Assembly: GCA_016801885.1 (NCBI GenBank)
Contig: CM028889.1
Coordinates: 9,797,001-9,861,000, forward strand
Reading direction: 5' to 3'
Length of the DNA stretch: 64,000 nt
From: Toxotes chatareus
Lineage: Eukaryota; Chordata; Actinopteri; Toxotidae
The translations under genes were made by a program, and so were the position numbers. Under the pieces are notes generated by a model that searched no databases, was not told the DNA's origin, and was given only the letters and a program-made list of their open reading frames with translations. This document shows positions 1-13,039 of the stretch, in pieces; the stretch's first letter is position 1; every line of letters starts with the position of its first letter.

Positions 1-3000
1 TGATGTCTGCGTCATGACGGTGGAAAATGGCTCAGGAAATACAGGGCATCTTTTTCTTGTTATACTTCCAACAACTGCACAAGTGAATTTATAACATAAA
101 GCATGTTTTTTTTCCATTACAACACATAAAAATCAAAAGGCAGAATAATTAATTAAGCCTCTTCTGAGAGGGGTTTCGCTTGACTAACAAAGTTGGAGGA
201 TGTTACGCTGTGTCTAAAACAAATTAGGTGGCAGTATTTTGGTCGTGAGGCCGTTATGAAAATACGGATTGCCCTCATTTTGTCCAACATTTCAAGAATA
301 CTACACAACAGTGCAAAGAAAGTGTTGCAATTAATCACAGTTACAAACCAAGTGGTCCTAATGAAACTGCAGCCAGTTCAACCTGACTCATCACAAAATC
401 TTTGTTTTTGTTTTTTGCCTTCTTTTGGAAAAGTCAGGATATACCATAATTAATATAGTTGTTTTCCTCTGACCTGCAGTCAAATAAGAAGATCAATATC
501 AAGTTAAGCTCTCTATGTGTTAAGACCTAATGGACATAAAAAACTACAAAGAAGTACAAACTTCAAAACTATCTTTTTTAGACTGAACATAAGCATGTTT
601 TATCCAAAATGTCGTCCGTTATCACATGAATTTGTGTTGTTTAAAGTGAAACCAAATCGGAGTAACACAGTTTTCATCCACCACCCCTGAAGGCTGTTTT
701 GATCTGATGATGTCTGATGTTCAAAGAGCAGTGTAGATTTTAGATCAGTTTTCACTTAACCTCAGTCACATCATGGGCCTTTGTACAGCAGGGCATAACA
801 GAAACTATAGAAAGAAATGTATTAGATGAGAGCATAATGGACCGTGAACCAGACTTAAACTCACAACATCATGAGCTGATGTAGTGTATATCCATCTGCA
901 CTGCTGAACCTCGGGCTTCGCTTTATATCGTTTCTGTACTTCAGGCAAAGATTCCTCAGGCGATTTAGAAATGACAGCATCTACAGTAGCTGGGGGCCAG
1001 AGCACTCAGTGAGCCTTTATGCATGACAGCCTTTGTTAGCCACTGTTACTGTAGGTGTGTATATAAGGGGGTGCCCTGGATTTGTCACATGCTCCGGGCT
1101 TATCTGCTCTCTGTCCCTTTCTCTTTCATCCCCGCTTCTCATTCCATTTTATTCCTGCTTTCACCGTCACTTTCACGTGCTTGATCAATATTGTGTGATC
1201 TGAGAAATAGCACAGAAGCTACATTTAAACGATATTCTGGTTCATTTAACTAAATTTAAATTATTTTCATAGTTTTAACCGTCATTTCTAACAATTTTAC
1301 CTCAGCATCAGTTAAGCTACCAGTGTTATCCCTCAGAAGTTGGATGATCGAATGGCTTTGTAAACCCCCTCCTCCACCAGCATCCTTCTGATGTCAAATA
1401 AGAGAGGCTGTGTCCAAACATTTCTGTCACTTTACAAAAAACCGACAATCACATTCACACCCACTTCATGCTGTGACTGGAAGCTGTGCAGAGGTGAAAA
1501 AGGGTGAACTCATTTCTGTCTATTCTGTAACTTTTCATGCAAACGACTAAGTGAGCCACTACGAATAACTTCCAGGAGAGACTGTCTGGAAATGTGTGCT
1601 GTTATCCCCATATTTAAACGATATTGTGTATTTGCCATCTTTACGGCTGGATTTTAACCGAATCTTCCAGATTTGGTTTATTCTCATAGTGTACAAACTG
1701 AAAATCCAAGCCCCTGAAGATGCCTGGCAGGATAACTGTGATTTTGTGATCAAATATCTGCATTTATGAAATCTAAATATACATACAGCAAATACAGCAG
1801 GCAGGTAAAAGCTTTCTGTGGCTAATGGGTTTCAAGAGATGGAAAGAAATGCAGGTCACAGTGCCACGCCTCCTTTCTTCTCCTTCCCTTGTCCCAATTA
1901 CCCAAGTGTGGTCTTCCATAATGACTTATCACCAAGCCTGAAGAGAGGGAGGGTGTGTGGAGAAGAGGGGAAGTGACAGAGAGAGAGAGGATGAGAGGGT
2001 GATGAGGTCTAAGTGATCTCTATCTCACTGCCATGGTGCTTGTTCCACATCCTACCCCTCACCCACTTTCTTCATCCCGCATGCCTGTGGAGTCAGCGGG
2101 GGGGTTTGCATGCCCTGTTTGAGGCCCGTGTTTATTCCTTGAGATGTAACACATCCATAGTCTCCGTATTAGTTGAATCGCAGGAGCTGCTCTTGCTGCT
2201 TCCACAGATCCAATGTGAAAGTTGACCTCCTGCTCTGTCTTTGCCCCGGTTTGATCCCGTCTTCCCTTTCTGTCCTCCGGGCTTTGGGTGCACATTTGAC
2301 CTTGCTCAGTTCCCTCATTTTTATCATCAGCCTTGCCCTACTTCTTCTCTACTTTCCCCCGTTTTCTCTGATTTGCTTTATTTCCCCTTCTTCTCTTTAT
2401 CTTCCTCTCCACCTCTTTCACCTTCTCTGTATTCATCTGACATCATTTAAAAACCACATATGAATATACCACATTCTGAAATGGCATCACTGACATTATT
2501 CAGTGTTTCTTTCTAATGTAAAGCACAGAAGTTTTTTTGGTGTTTAATTGGCAGAGCAGAAGCAGGTCATCAGTCTTTTGAATGAAGCCATCGGTGTGTA
2601 AATAACATATTACTACTACGTTAAAGACACATGCTTCAAACCCACACACGATTCCAGTTGCACACACTTGCACACTCACATATCTTTAGGGCATATTTAA
2701 CTCCTTGTCTCCTGTGGATTACTGCCATTTGTTGGCTAAGTGCTCCCTTGTTCAGCGGCAATTAATTATGAAAAAGGATCAATTGAATTGTTCGGCTCCC
2801 CACTGCAGGCAGAGTGAAGGCATACCTCTGATTGTCATGACTGTCCAGAAGCTCTGCAGGGAAATTCAACTGCTGTTGTTGTAGAGTACAGTAGTTTCTT
2901 TTTCAGTGTCGTTGCTGATTGTTTGTCCAATTGGGTTTTTTTTGCTGTGTGTATTCAATAGTCAAAAGTAAGAGAAAAGGTTTTATTTTATTTACCTATT

Positions 3001-4799
3001 TATGTATACTTTTATATATCTTCGGTGGTATGCTGCTTAAGAGGGATTCATAAGAGACTGGTCAAAAAATAGAATTGTCAAAATCCTGACATTTACTGTT
3101 GGTCAAGCTCCATAAAACACAGGTTCTTACACTTACTACAGTGCAACTTGACAGCATCTCCTCCATAGACTCTACCTGCCTGGTAAGACTCCACACCCCC
3201 TCTGTGTAACACAGACTTTTTGTTAAAGGTTAGCCTAGTCTCCATGCCAGGATAACCCTTGTGATATCGCAAGTTTATTTATTTATACTTTTGAAAGCTC
3301 CCTGCCAACCTGCATTATGAAACTGTTTTCACAGGCTGAGTGCTCTCCATGACTTGTAAACTGATTTTAATGTGTTAAATGTGATGAAGGTGCACTTCAG
3401 ATTGCATAGTTTATGTATAAAGCACAGACTGACATCTCTCTGCGTTATGAGGAAAAGCCTCCAAAGACTTTCACACCTGCATTTCCAGCAGTTTACTGCC
3501 ACAGACATAACTCTGATGTTATACCATTGGAAAGTAAATTTTATGTGGTGCTTTCAGGTGTTATTTGAGATCCTTGGGTCTATTATTAAAGTGGCTGCAT
3601 GAAAGTATATGAAACATTCTGCTCTCACTTGTCAGCACACAAAATGAAGGGCTGCTGTTTTGTTTTGGGCTTTAGTATAAGGACAGTGCAAGCTATTCAA
3701 TTAAAGACACTGTATGCACAGATCCTATGTATTTTTAATGATCTGACATACATTATGGTTTCAGTTAATGAGATAAGTTTAATGGTTGTACAGTAGTGCA
3801 TTTTTAGTGCACTGTGGGGTTGTTATGTTAGAGGTGTTATATCATAGATTTATAATTTCAGTGGTTGTAGAGTGGTGTCATTCGCCAAGCTGGTATCTCC
3901 CTTTCCACCGGCAGTCTGTGAACATTTGACGAGTAATATCAGTCTGTTTATAGATGTGACAAGAGTGCTCCTGGTGGCTTAATGGCAGCACTTATGAGGT
4001 GTCTGTACATTACCACCTTGGAAGAATAGCTCTTTAGAGATGTGTTAAAGAGAGCTGTCACTCTGAGATGGAGCTGGACGAGATGTCACCGTAATAATGA
4101 TGAACGATGCCCCTAAACTGGCCTTTCAGTCTCTATTATTGTACACACCCAACAGTGTCTGGATATTTCAGCGTGAGGACATCACTTAGCCCATGCCATC
4201 TGATGTGATGATATTCAGGGTGTCAGTCTGCAGTCATCCATGCATGGATTCATTTCTTCGCTGAGTGGCTGTGTTAAAATATTAGCATATTTTTCTCCCG
4301 CTGTGTGCTCGTGAAGAAAAGGATTTAGTCATAGTCCAGACACAGTGATGGTCTGTGCCTAAACGTATTTGTTGGGTGGGAAGGACTGAGCTACAAATCC
4401 CTTGCCTCTTTACTACTTCTGATGCATAAAGCTCTTGAAACCGATGTGTTTCTTCTTCTTGTGGATGACTTGAAGGTTTGCTCTGTCCCCACTGAAAACC
4501 AACGAAGTAACAACCTCAACAATCATGTTCTAGATCAGTCAGACTTGGGACTTTTTTTTCTGTTATATATCGATTAAACATTGCCTTACAGTTACTTTAC
4601 ATGGGATATGATTTTTTAGTTTTATTCTCTCTCATGCCGTCATCTTTATAATCAGTGTAGGCAGGTAATAGTGGTCAGGTTTTTTTTTCCCTTCTCCCTT
4701 CAATATCCAGTTAATAGGAATGGATGAATTACTTACTCTGTGCTGATTCAGAGGTTCTGTCTCTAATACTACCCCTTATTACCATAACCACCATTATCA
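1..4799. other. Intronic stretch without recognisable genes
   Basis: AT-rich unique-looking sequence. It has a CT-rich patch at about 2335-2440 and a homeodomain-site-rich block at about 2750-2870 (see findings). Nothing else is supportable. Confidence 0.7.
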
Positions 4800-5078
4800 C
4801 AGGTGCACAGTAGCTCGGTGTCGCCTCACAGTCAGAAGGTCCTGTGTTCAAACCTGACCATGCTTGCTGGGGCATTTCTGTTTTAGGTTAGCATGTTCCC
4901 CCAAACCTGCGTGGTTTTCCTTCGTTCACGTATTTCAATTTGTTTGTCACTTTGTGTGTGTTAGCCCTGGTGTTTACTCGCTACCTCTTCATGAGGTACC
5001 ATGTCTCCTGCCCCGCGTATGCTTGGGTAGGCTCCAATTGGATGCAACACTGGGGATAAGTGGGTGTAGAAAATTAGT
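4800..5078 (+). mobile_element. tRNA-like SINE relic (common teleost family)
   Basis: The left part has a tRNA-promoter-like layout: a degraded A-box region (GTGCACAGTAGCTCGG), the phrase GTCGCCTCACAG, and a B-box-like GTTCAAACC near 4847. It continues with a GCATGTTCCCC stretch and ends with GGATAAGTGGGTGTAGAAAA near 5056-5075. This order matches a very abundant fish repeat that I recognise by sequence. It is degraded and not a functional tRNA gene. Family name and exact borders were not verified. Confidence 0.7.
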
Positions 5079-5163
5079 GGAATGTGCTGTTGCCATTGCG
5101 TCAGAGTTTCTGATGCCTCAAACCATGTGCCCCATGTCACAGGAGAGTAACAGCAGACTTGGT

Positions 5164-5478
5164 TTAGGGCAACAACTAAGGATTATTTTGATTGTAGATT
5201 AATTTGATGATTTTTTTCCTCAATTAATTGCTTTGTAAAACATCAGAAAAATTGTTTAAAATGTCAGTTAAAATTCTTGTTTAATCTAAGCAGCAGTCTA
5301 AAAACATTTTCAGTTTAATGTTAAGACCAGAGCATGCAGGAGATTCTCGCTTTTACGAAGCTGGAACTTTCAAAATGATTTCTGTTTGAAAACCGACTTA
5401 AACATTCAATCAATTGTCAGTTGCCAAATCATTTATGTTGATGGGCTATCTGAATAATCAACTAATTGTTGCAGCTTG
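5164..5478. mobile_element. Small non-autonomous DNA transposon (AATCGATTAATCG-type MITE)
   Basis: About 315 bp with imperfect terminal inverted repeats: the left end reads GGGCAACAACTAAGGATTATT and the right end is close to its reverse complement (AATCAACTAATTGTTGCAGC). The interior has ATCAGAAAAATTG and GAAGCTGGAACTTTC motifs, as in an abundant fish repeat with ends rich in AATCGATTAATCG. It has no coding capacity. The hAT superfamily is my guess for its origin. It lies about 85 bp after the SINE at 4800-5078. Confidence 0.7.
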
Positions 5479-6375
5479 GAACAGGTTGGGTTTCATTTGT
5501 CTAATAGGCACACTGTTCCACTCCGAGGTTACATTTTTGCATGTGCTTATCTCCTAAAGTGTTAATAAAGGTTCACTGGACATTGTAGCTGTGCAGGTTG
5601 TTCACTAGTACAATACTGTGATTTCTCAAGGTGTTGACCACATCCTCAACTTACCTGTTGCTGTTTTCCCATTCCATTTCGTTCATGTGACCTTTGATGG
5701 CAAAATGGGGCACAAAATGCACCATGCCACACCAAACCAGGAGTAGTGATTGAAAATTAGCCCTGCTAAGCAGCTACTGTGGCTCCTATAATTTACCCCT
5801 GACATCTCAACCTTGCAGAGCTCTGACTGTCAGGATCTTTTCTGCTTGAGTGGGAGTTGATGAAATTATTATTCCTTCTTCCGCCCACAGTCACCTCAAC
5901 CTGATCCCCTTTTCTGGTGACAGTGTTGACTCATGGCTTTCTTGCTTCATTACTCTTTTATTGATGGCAGCTTTTTTAGGTGCGCCACTTCAAGCTGAGT
6001 TTCGAATCTTCCAGGCTTTCTAGCTGAATTTTGATTCCTCATCTTACATTGTTCGTATGCTACATTCCCACTACTGAAGATGCACTGACTTATTCCTCCT
6101 TCCCCTAAAATGCTACATAACCCTGTCACCTGTGAAACCTGCCACTTAATGGGTGAAAATTATTATTATTATTTTTTTAATGTGTTATTTTTGACTCCAA
6201 CTTTTTGGGGAGTAGGCTTTTGTCTTCTTCTAAAAGTTTTTTTTTCTAGCTGGTGGCTGTTCCCAGGCCTTACAAGAAGAGGAGCTGTAAACAGCGCAAG
6301 AGCAGCTGAAGTGGTGGGCAGTCCTGCTGGTCAATGGGCAGACCACAATGACTCTGGCACACAGGACAGTGGAGG

Positions 6376-6487
6376 GTTTCTTTCTTTCTCTCTCCCCTGA
6401 ATGTCTTTCTTGCTTTCTCATTATATTCCTCCTCTCTCTCTACTTTTCACTCCTCTCTCCTCCTCCTTCTTTTTCCGCCTTTTTAAC
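6376..6487. repeat. CT-rich polypyrimidine tract
   Basis: TTTC and CTCT-rich sequence over about 110 bp ending in CCGCC and TTTTTAACC. Confidence 0.7.
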
Positions 6488-8229
6488 CGGGAGTGGAGGC
6501 TTATGAAGCCAGTGACCCCAATACCAGTTCACCAGGGATGAAGAGATGCCCTGCTAAAGCCACACACTGTAGCACACAGGATGAACTTCCAGACAATATG
6601 TGCTTACATCTCCCAGCACACCTGTGGTCCTCTTTAGAAAGCATGTATGTCCCTTTTACATCCAGCCACTGCATACACAGCATTTTCTGCTTTCAAAGCC
6701 CAGTGGGAGCTTTTAAAAGGTGAACAGATCACTGCAAACACAACCCCAGTTAGTTCGAATATGCAGATAGTACAAAAACACTCTCTCCTTCATTTGGAGC
6801 AAATTCAATTTCAACTGTAGTTATTTGTCGTGTTCAATCCAGCCACTACATTATCTTCTAATAATATTTGTGTGTTGAACATCAGGGCTCTGTGGTCAAC
6901 ACTGAGCAGAGCAATGGTAATTGCACTGATTAGCATGTACTAACTTGCACGTTAATAGACACACAGAACCCTCAGTCCCACACTGTGGCTTTAATCTTAC
7001 TCCCTCTTGCACACATGGAGAAGTGTGGGTGGCAGTGTGATTCCTGAACAGATCAAAGTGCGCTAAGCAAGTTCTGAGAGATACAGAAAAATGTGTAATT
7101 CTCAATTTGGCTACAAAAAGCCAGGGAATAGCTGCAAAAAGCTCTTGTTGTGACCTTCGCCTTTGTAGTTGGCAGAGTGATTAGAAACAGCTTCTTATTT
7201 TTAGCGATGGAAAAAGGTACAAGTGAAAATAGCTGACAGATCTGAAAGGAAGAAATTGGTTAAAATACCATATTTGGAATTTGGAGTTTAGCTGATTAAA
7301 AATGACTTTTGCACACTAAAATCAAATTAAAGTCTGTGCGATTGCTCACTCTCTCACACATATGCATGCACACACACTGTGAGTCGCAGTAATGAAATCC
7401 TTTGCTGTCAGAAGGGCTTAGACCTGTTTCAGACTGTTTCCTTTTATATTCCCCTTTAATAAAAATGGGATTACTGCATCCCAGCCACAGCATAAAGCTA
7501 TGATATAAGCCATGGTGCTGACAGACAGTTACACATGGGTCTGATCCCTGCTACTTTTTTACCTCTGTGGGACAAGCTTCCAGAACAAAAGAAAGGCTCC
7601 CCGGTATTGATTTGTGTATTTGGAATCAATCTTCAAATGGGCTGCTTTCTATTCTTATCTTCTGTTTTCTGTAAGCAAAAGAGATTTTAGCTTTAGGATA
7701 AACCAAGGAGCTTTAAACGAGTATTTAATGGTCACCTACAGTCAAAACATGACCCAATACAATGCATGCAGTGATAGCAGCTAAAAAGGTCTTCCTAAGT
7801 CTATAGATATGTAGGATATCACATCCTCTCTCATCCAGTCTTTTTCTTTTATTACCCGTTTCTCACAAGTCCCCAATCTTTGTGGCTGTGAAACACTAAA
7901 TTGTTAGAATGCCTCTTTGATGTTGCTTTCATTTTTCTGTTCATCATCAAATCATCATGAAGTCCTGCTGAACGTGTAAGGTACCTATGGCATATCTTTT
8001 TTGGGAACAGGAACTAATTTTGATAAATCATAGTTGTAGAAGCTAAAACAATTAGTGGATTAAGTGATGCATCAGTAAGCATTTTCCTTTGGATCATCAC
8101 CATGGGGAACTAATGTTGTTTAAGAGGAGATTTGTCATAATACATATGTGAACGTCATGCTGCGAAAACATTACCACTATAGGAAATGAATACAGAACAG
8201 TGCACATACACAACTTTTTTGTTTCATGG

Positions 8230-8235
<6 letters not shown>

Positions 8236-8263
<28 letters not shown>
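8236..8263. repeat. A28 homopolymer
   Basis: 28 consecutive A residues. It could be the tail of an old retroposed element, but no recognisable element body precedes it. Confidence 0.9.
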
Positions 8264-9506
8264 CTTTAAGGTCTGTATCATTTTATCTCCCTACCAATAA
8301 AAGACGATGGCAGCCCATCATGCATATGCATTATTCATCTTGACTATACACAGCAGTTATGAAATTCATTGTAATACCAACTCCAGGTAAATGCATTATT
8401 GATGATATTTAATGATGTTGAATTAGCATACGGGAAAGACTTGTGCTGTGCCTTGAGCACTCTCACTTGCATAACATTGGAATATTTTTGCCAGATACCC
8501 CCCTGTGTTGTAATGAGCAATGTGTTTATGCACTTTCATTTCCACTAGAGTAAAGTAAAGTGCCCTTAGGCAGAGGGAAAGCACTGAGAGAATGCTCGCT
8601 TGGAAATGCGAGGACTGTCATTGTGTGTGTGCATGAATGCGGATTGTTTGAGTTCATGTCTGCAGAATTTAGTATTTGTGTATGTGAGTTCACGTAAGCA
8701 TATGTAGTTTATCTATAGCATAATACTTATAAATCAGAATTTTAGCTTTTACCTGTAAATGTGGTTGTGTGTGTACGATGGACAACAGTTTATATTGTCT
8801 TGTAAAGTGCAACACATATTTTAAAGTATTGTGCTTTTTCTTAAAACTTTAATGTAGATTCTCTCAAGGTTCAGTGTAGTACTTAACATGTAGCAGTGTT
8901 TACATTGCTAGTTGTATGTGTTTATACTGTGACAGCCCCATGTCTGCCTATTCTTTTTCTTTTTTTTTTTTACTGTGTTTTTCCATCTTGTATCTTACTA
9001 ATACTTGCTGTTCCAGTGACCCATTTCCAAACAGTGCCCATCAAAGTTTGATGTCTTGCTTATCTTGTTTGAACAATGTTCTGTGGCAAGGCACTATGTG
9101 TAAGTCATCCTCCTTTTGTTTTTCGTGTGAGCATGCATGCATGTTTGTACACCTGACTTTGCTTTTGATGGTTGCTTGTACATTTACAGTTTCCATCATT
9201 TATTTTTGGTACAGTGCTTTTTATTTCAGACCTTGGTGAAGCTATTCTTGCCTCCCAAGTCTGGCATATTTTCTTGTCATTAGCTGTAATCTTGCCAGGG
9301 GAATCAAGAAGATGGGAGATCAGAGCCATCTCCTTGTTTGCCTCTCCTCTCTCCGCTCATCTTTTGTTCTCCATTCACAGCTTAGTAGAGGAGGAAGGGA
9401 GACAATGAGGTGTACAGTAAAAATCTGGCGGAAGGGAAATGAGGAGACGTTATCACCTACTGATCTTGATACAATACAAATTGGTTTTTCTAGGATACCT
9501 GCAAAA

Positions 9507-9651
9507 TACCAGCTTCCTCTCTTCCCTTTCCCCCTCACTCCCCCTCCACGATCTCCTCCCTTTTGTGTTGTATCTCTAATCATCTCTCTTCCCTCACCTC
9601 ATTTCTTTGCCTCTCTTTTCCCCTTCTCCTCTTCTCCCCTCTCCTCTGAGA
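9507..9651. repeat. CT-rich polypyrimidine tract
   Basis: About 145 bp dominated by C and T (TTCCCTTTCC and CCCCTTCTCC-type runs). It is the reason for several spurious long frames here. Confidence 0.75.
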
Positions 9652-12600
9652 CACCCATAAACAGTGAGCATATATCGCTGTCACTGCTCATTTCTTCACC
9701 CACCCATAAAGTACGCTGATGGATCATCCGTTTTCCTGCCAGATAATGTTGTCTTTGTTCATTTCTACCAGCCAGTGAGATGTGTATATTACCGGCTGCC
9801 TTTTTTCTGCGTACTTGATCGCTGAAAGAATGCCACATTAACATTATAAATGAGGGGAGGGAGACAGGTAGCTAAGGACTTAAGATAGATGAATACCCAG
9901 AACTTAGGCAAAATATAGGTAGAAAACAGTGCTTTGTATGTTTAATGTACATGCATCTGAACATAACTTGCAAACATTTTGAGCCGAGGATACAAATGCC
10001 TGCCCTGAAATTGAAAAAAAAAAAACACTGGAAGAAAGTCAGCAAAATGTCAAGCACAGTATCCATTTTCAAAGTTGTTTCAGAAAAGTTTTTGTCAATG
10101 AAATGTCTAAAAGGAAAAAGAAGAAGTCTTGTTTTTCTTGCACTTGGACGTCTCCATTGATGTCCATGCCGGTTGGTAGAAGTCCAATGTACTCTGAGGG
10201 ATGCTCAGATACACAGTACATTACTGTCAACAGTAACTGATTTTTTTTTCTGGATGAAGTTAAAATGATGCATGAATGAATCACATTAGTAAAGTTGTGG
10301 ACCAGAAAGCCAAAACAAGTAGCTGAAAGGTGCCAAATTGACCAGTAACCTCGAAGCAAACTGCAGAGTTTGGTGATAAATCTCTGTGAATTTAACACAA
10401 TACACAAAACCTTTCACATTACACACATTTCTTTCATTGTTAACATAAAAATGTTTATTAGAGCAGCTTTAATGTAGCCTTTAGATGTGTTAATCTATGT
10501 TTTTCATTCACGTCTCAAGGATACAGAGGGTGGTGTATGTGCTGTTTTTTTTAACGTGTTGGATATACCGTGTTTGCTGCTGGGTATCTCTCTGCATGGA
10601 ACGCAAGTGAGAACAGCTTTGTGGTGACTGTAGGTAGACACACACAAATATATACAGTGACACTGATCTCTGCTGACGGGCACCACAATGCCAAGGCAAG
10701 GTCAGGGCAGTTCTCCCTCCTGCCATCAGCCTCCCGGGCACGCAGAGTTCAAAGGCCTATGCGCCTGTCTGGCTCTTTTTCCACTGCAACTCCACCTCTT
10801 TTTTTTTGTCACTTTCTGGTACATACATTGAAAAAGCTGATATTACATTGGGAATATTGTGTTGGATAATTTTACTGTAGTTATAGATGAGCTGGTGATT
10901 AAATGCTGACAAGCTCTGTTAGGACCTAGAGCAGAAACCAGGCTAATGACTAAGCTCTTACAGGCTTGGTTTAGCTGTGCAGTTGAAATAAGGCTATTGT
11001 AAGTTCCTCTATCTTAAGCTGTTCCAGGTTGTGTTTTTATTAAAAGAGGGATGATGAAAACGATGACTCCAACTAGTCCTGAGGGACCTAGTGACCTACT
11101 AACAGCTGCCTACGCACACACACGTTTAGACGCTTGTGTATCCAAACACACTCATATAAAGAAAAAAAATCACTTTCTCTTACACTAACATATCACACAG
11201 CTCTTCTGACCTTAATCTGGGATGCCGCTGGGTTCAGCGTGTCCTTTTATGTGTATACAGCTATGACAAGGGAATTTGTATATGTTGATAAACTCTTGAT
11301 CAGCCCTCCTACGTCACTTTTTTGTATAAGCAGGTGAAACTGTGTACATTTTCCTGTGTACGTGTGCATCTTTGTTTTTGGCTCAGTATTACATGTATGC
11401 CACACATCTTCAGGACCTTGGAAATCAGTCCGTTCTGTCTCACTCAGAAATCCCCCCAAACCAAGACCTTCAGTCATATCCAGAGCACTGTCAGGCTGAA
11501 GAACCATCTAAATATCGCATTAGGGGAAATAATGGATGAATTATCCTATAATGTACCTTGTCACAGGAATTGGAAAGAGGATTTGTAATACACATCTAAT
11601 CTCGTCGCTTCAGAAATAATTGGACTTCCAACTTCAGATCATCCCATCAGAGATGCAGGGAGATTACCATTCACTGTAGACAGGGAGGGGGAGTGAATGA
11701 GGGATTGGAGGGAACACAGGGGATTTTCTAACAAGGCAAATAGAAGGACAGTGGGTTTAGCTTTCCACTGCACAGATCTCTGAAGACATAAACTCTTAAC
11801 TATAACTCAAGTTTAAGAAGAAAGCTGCAGAATTTTAGGCTTAAAGTTGTATTCCTTGGTCCTTGGTAGAGTTTACATCTGTAAATGAAATGGAGATTTT
11901 TTTAAATTCTTGAAAGCCTTTTCAAAACACAGTGTGAATATTATCCAAATTGTACATTTGAACTGCAAATTATGGATTAAGATTTTGTTATTCCTGTGTT
12001 GATTTTCTTTAGTAAACACAGTAGACAAACTAAGTCTTTGGAAAAATGAAGGTTTTTTACTGAACTTTTTATTGAATAGACATTGTTTCGTAAAAACCAC
12101 CCATGGATTGCTGAAAGAGAGTTTCTCAAGTGCTCTGGACTTTGATGACGTTTGATTGTGCACAGGTATAAAGGAGTGATGTGTCTGACTGATCTGAAAT
12201 TGCCTCTTGATTCCTTCAGTGCTGCCGGCAAAAGCAGGTAGAGGCATTTATGGACACCTTTTTGAAAGAGAGCTTTAGAATTTTATTTACACCTTCATTG
12301 CAATGTGGCTTAGGCGGCCTGAGAAAGGCAATTTTCTAAAAGGCTCTTTGGTGTATTTAAACCTAGTGAAGTGCAATATAGATAAAATGTATTTTCTGTC
12401 TGTACTGGGCTGTTAGATCCAGGTTACAACAAGGCCTGTGTGTAATTTGGGAAAATTGTCACCATTTCTCCCATTGGTACGCAGAGTTCCTACTCCCTCA
12501 CTGACACTTCTGCATGTTAAATTACAAGTGTCTGCCCACAGCAAGTACAAGTCTCGCCCGTCCATTAATGAAATTTTATAGTTCAGGGTACTGAAGAACC

Positions 12601-12886
12601 ATATCTGTGTACATCTGAGCGTACCTACTACCTTGGCACATACTGTTTTTGGTTTTGTGTCTTTGCGTTCTTGCCTGGAAAAGATCAAATGTCTTTGATG
12701 TGCAGTTGGATTGTAGTGCCAGTTGTAAATGGGGCTGAAATTGCCTTTCAGATCAGCGATGATCTCTGTAGCCTAGATGGAGATAGTCATCAGACAGCAG
12801 ACTGTAGCATATTAAATGATGAAAGATGGAGAGGAACACAGCATTGGCGCAGGGGAGGGGAAAGAGAAGGTGGCGGCTAATACTTA

Positions 12887-12930
12887 CCCCCCCCCAAACA
12901 CACACACACACACACACGCGCGCATATATA
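12887..12930. repeat. C9 run and (CA)n(CG)n(TA)n tract
   Basis: Nine Cs (12887-12895) are followed by 33 bp of strictly alternating purine and pyrimidine (12898-12930): CA repeats, then CGCGCG, then TATATA. CG-containing alternating tracts can adopt Z-DNA. Confidence 0.85.
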
Positions 12931-13023
12931 GTACAGAGGGAGGAGAGGCTGTTATGGTGGGCTTCCATCCATCCCTTGCCCGTTACTGGCAAGAACAGAA
13001 GGCACCACACACTTACATGCGTG

Positions 13024-13039
13024 CACACACACACACACA
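13024..13039. repeat. (CA)8 microsatellite
   Basis: Eight CA units about 95 bp after the longer CA/CG/TA tract. Confidence 0.85.

Larger units (their letters stand above)
5479..12886. other. Intronic stretch without recognisable genes
   Basis: It holds CT-rich tracts at 6376-6487 and 9507-9651, the A28 run at 8236-8263 and scattered T runs. Open frames are short and unrelated to known proteins. Confidence 0.7.

Noticed and set aside
4800..4860. tRNA gene
   Set aside because: A- and B-box-like sequences are present, but no cloverleaf can be drawn and the downstream sequence matches a SINE.
9312..9719. 135-codon + strand open frame
   Set aside because: Runs through the CT-rich tract and gives Ser/Pro/Phe/Leu low-complexity sequence.
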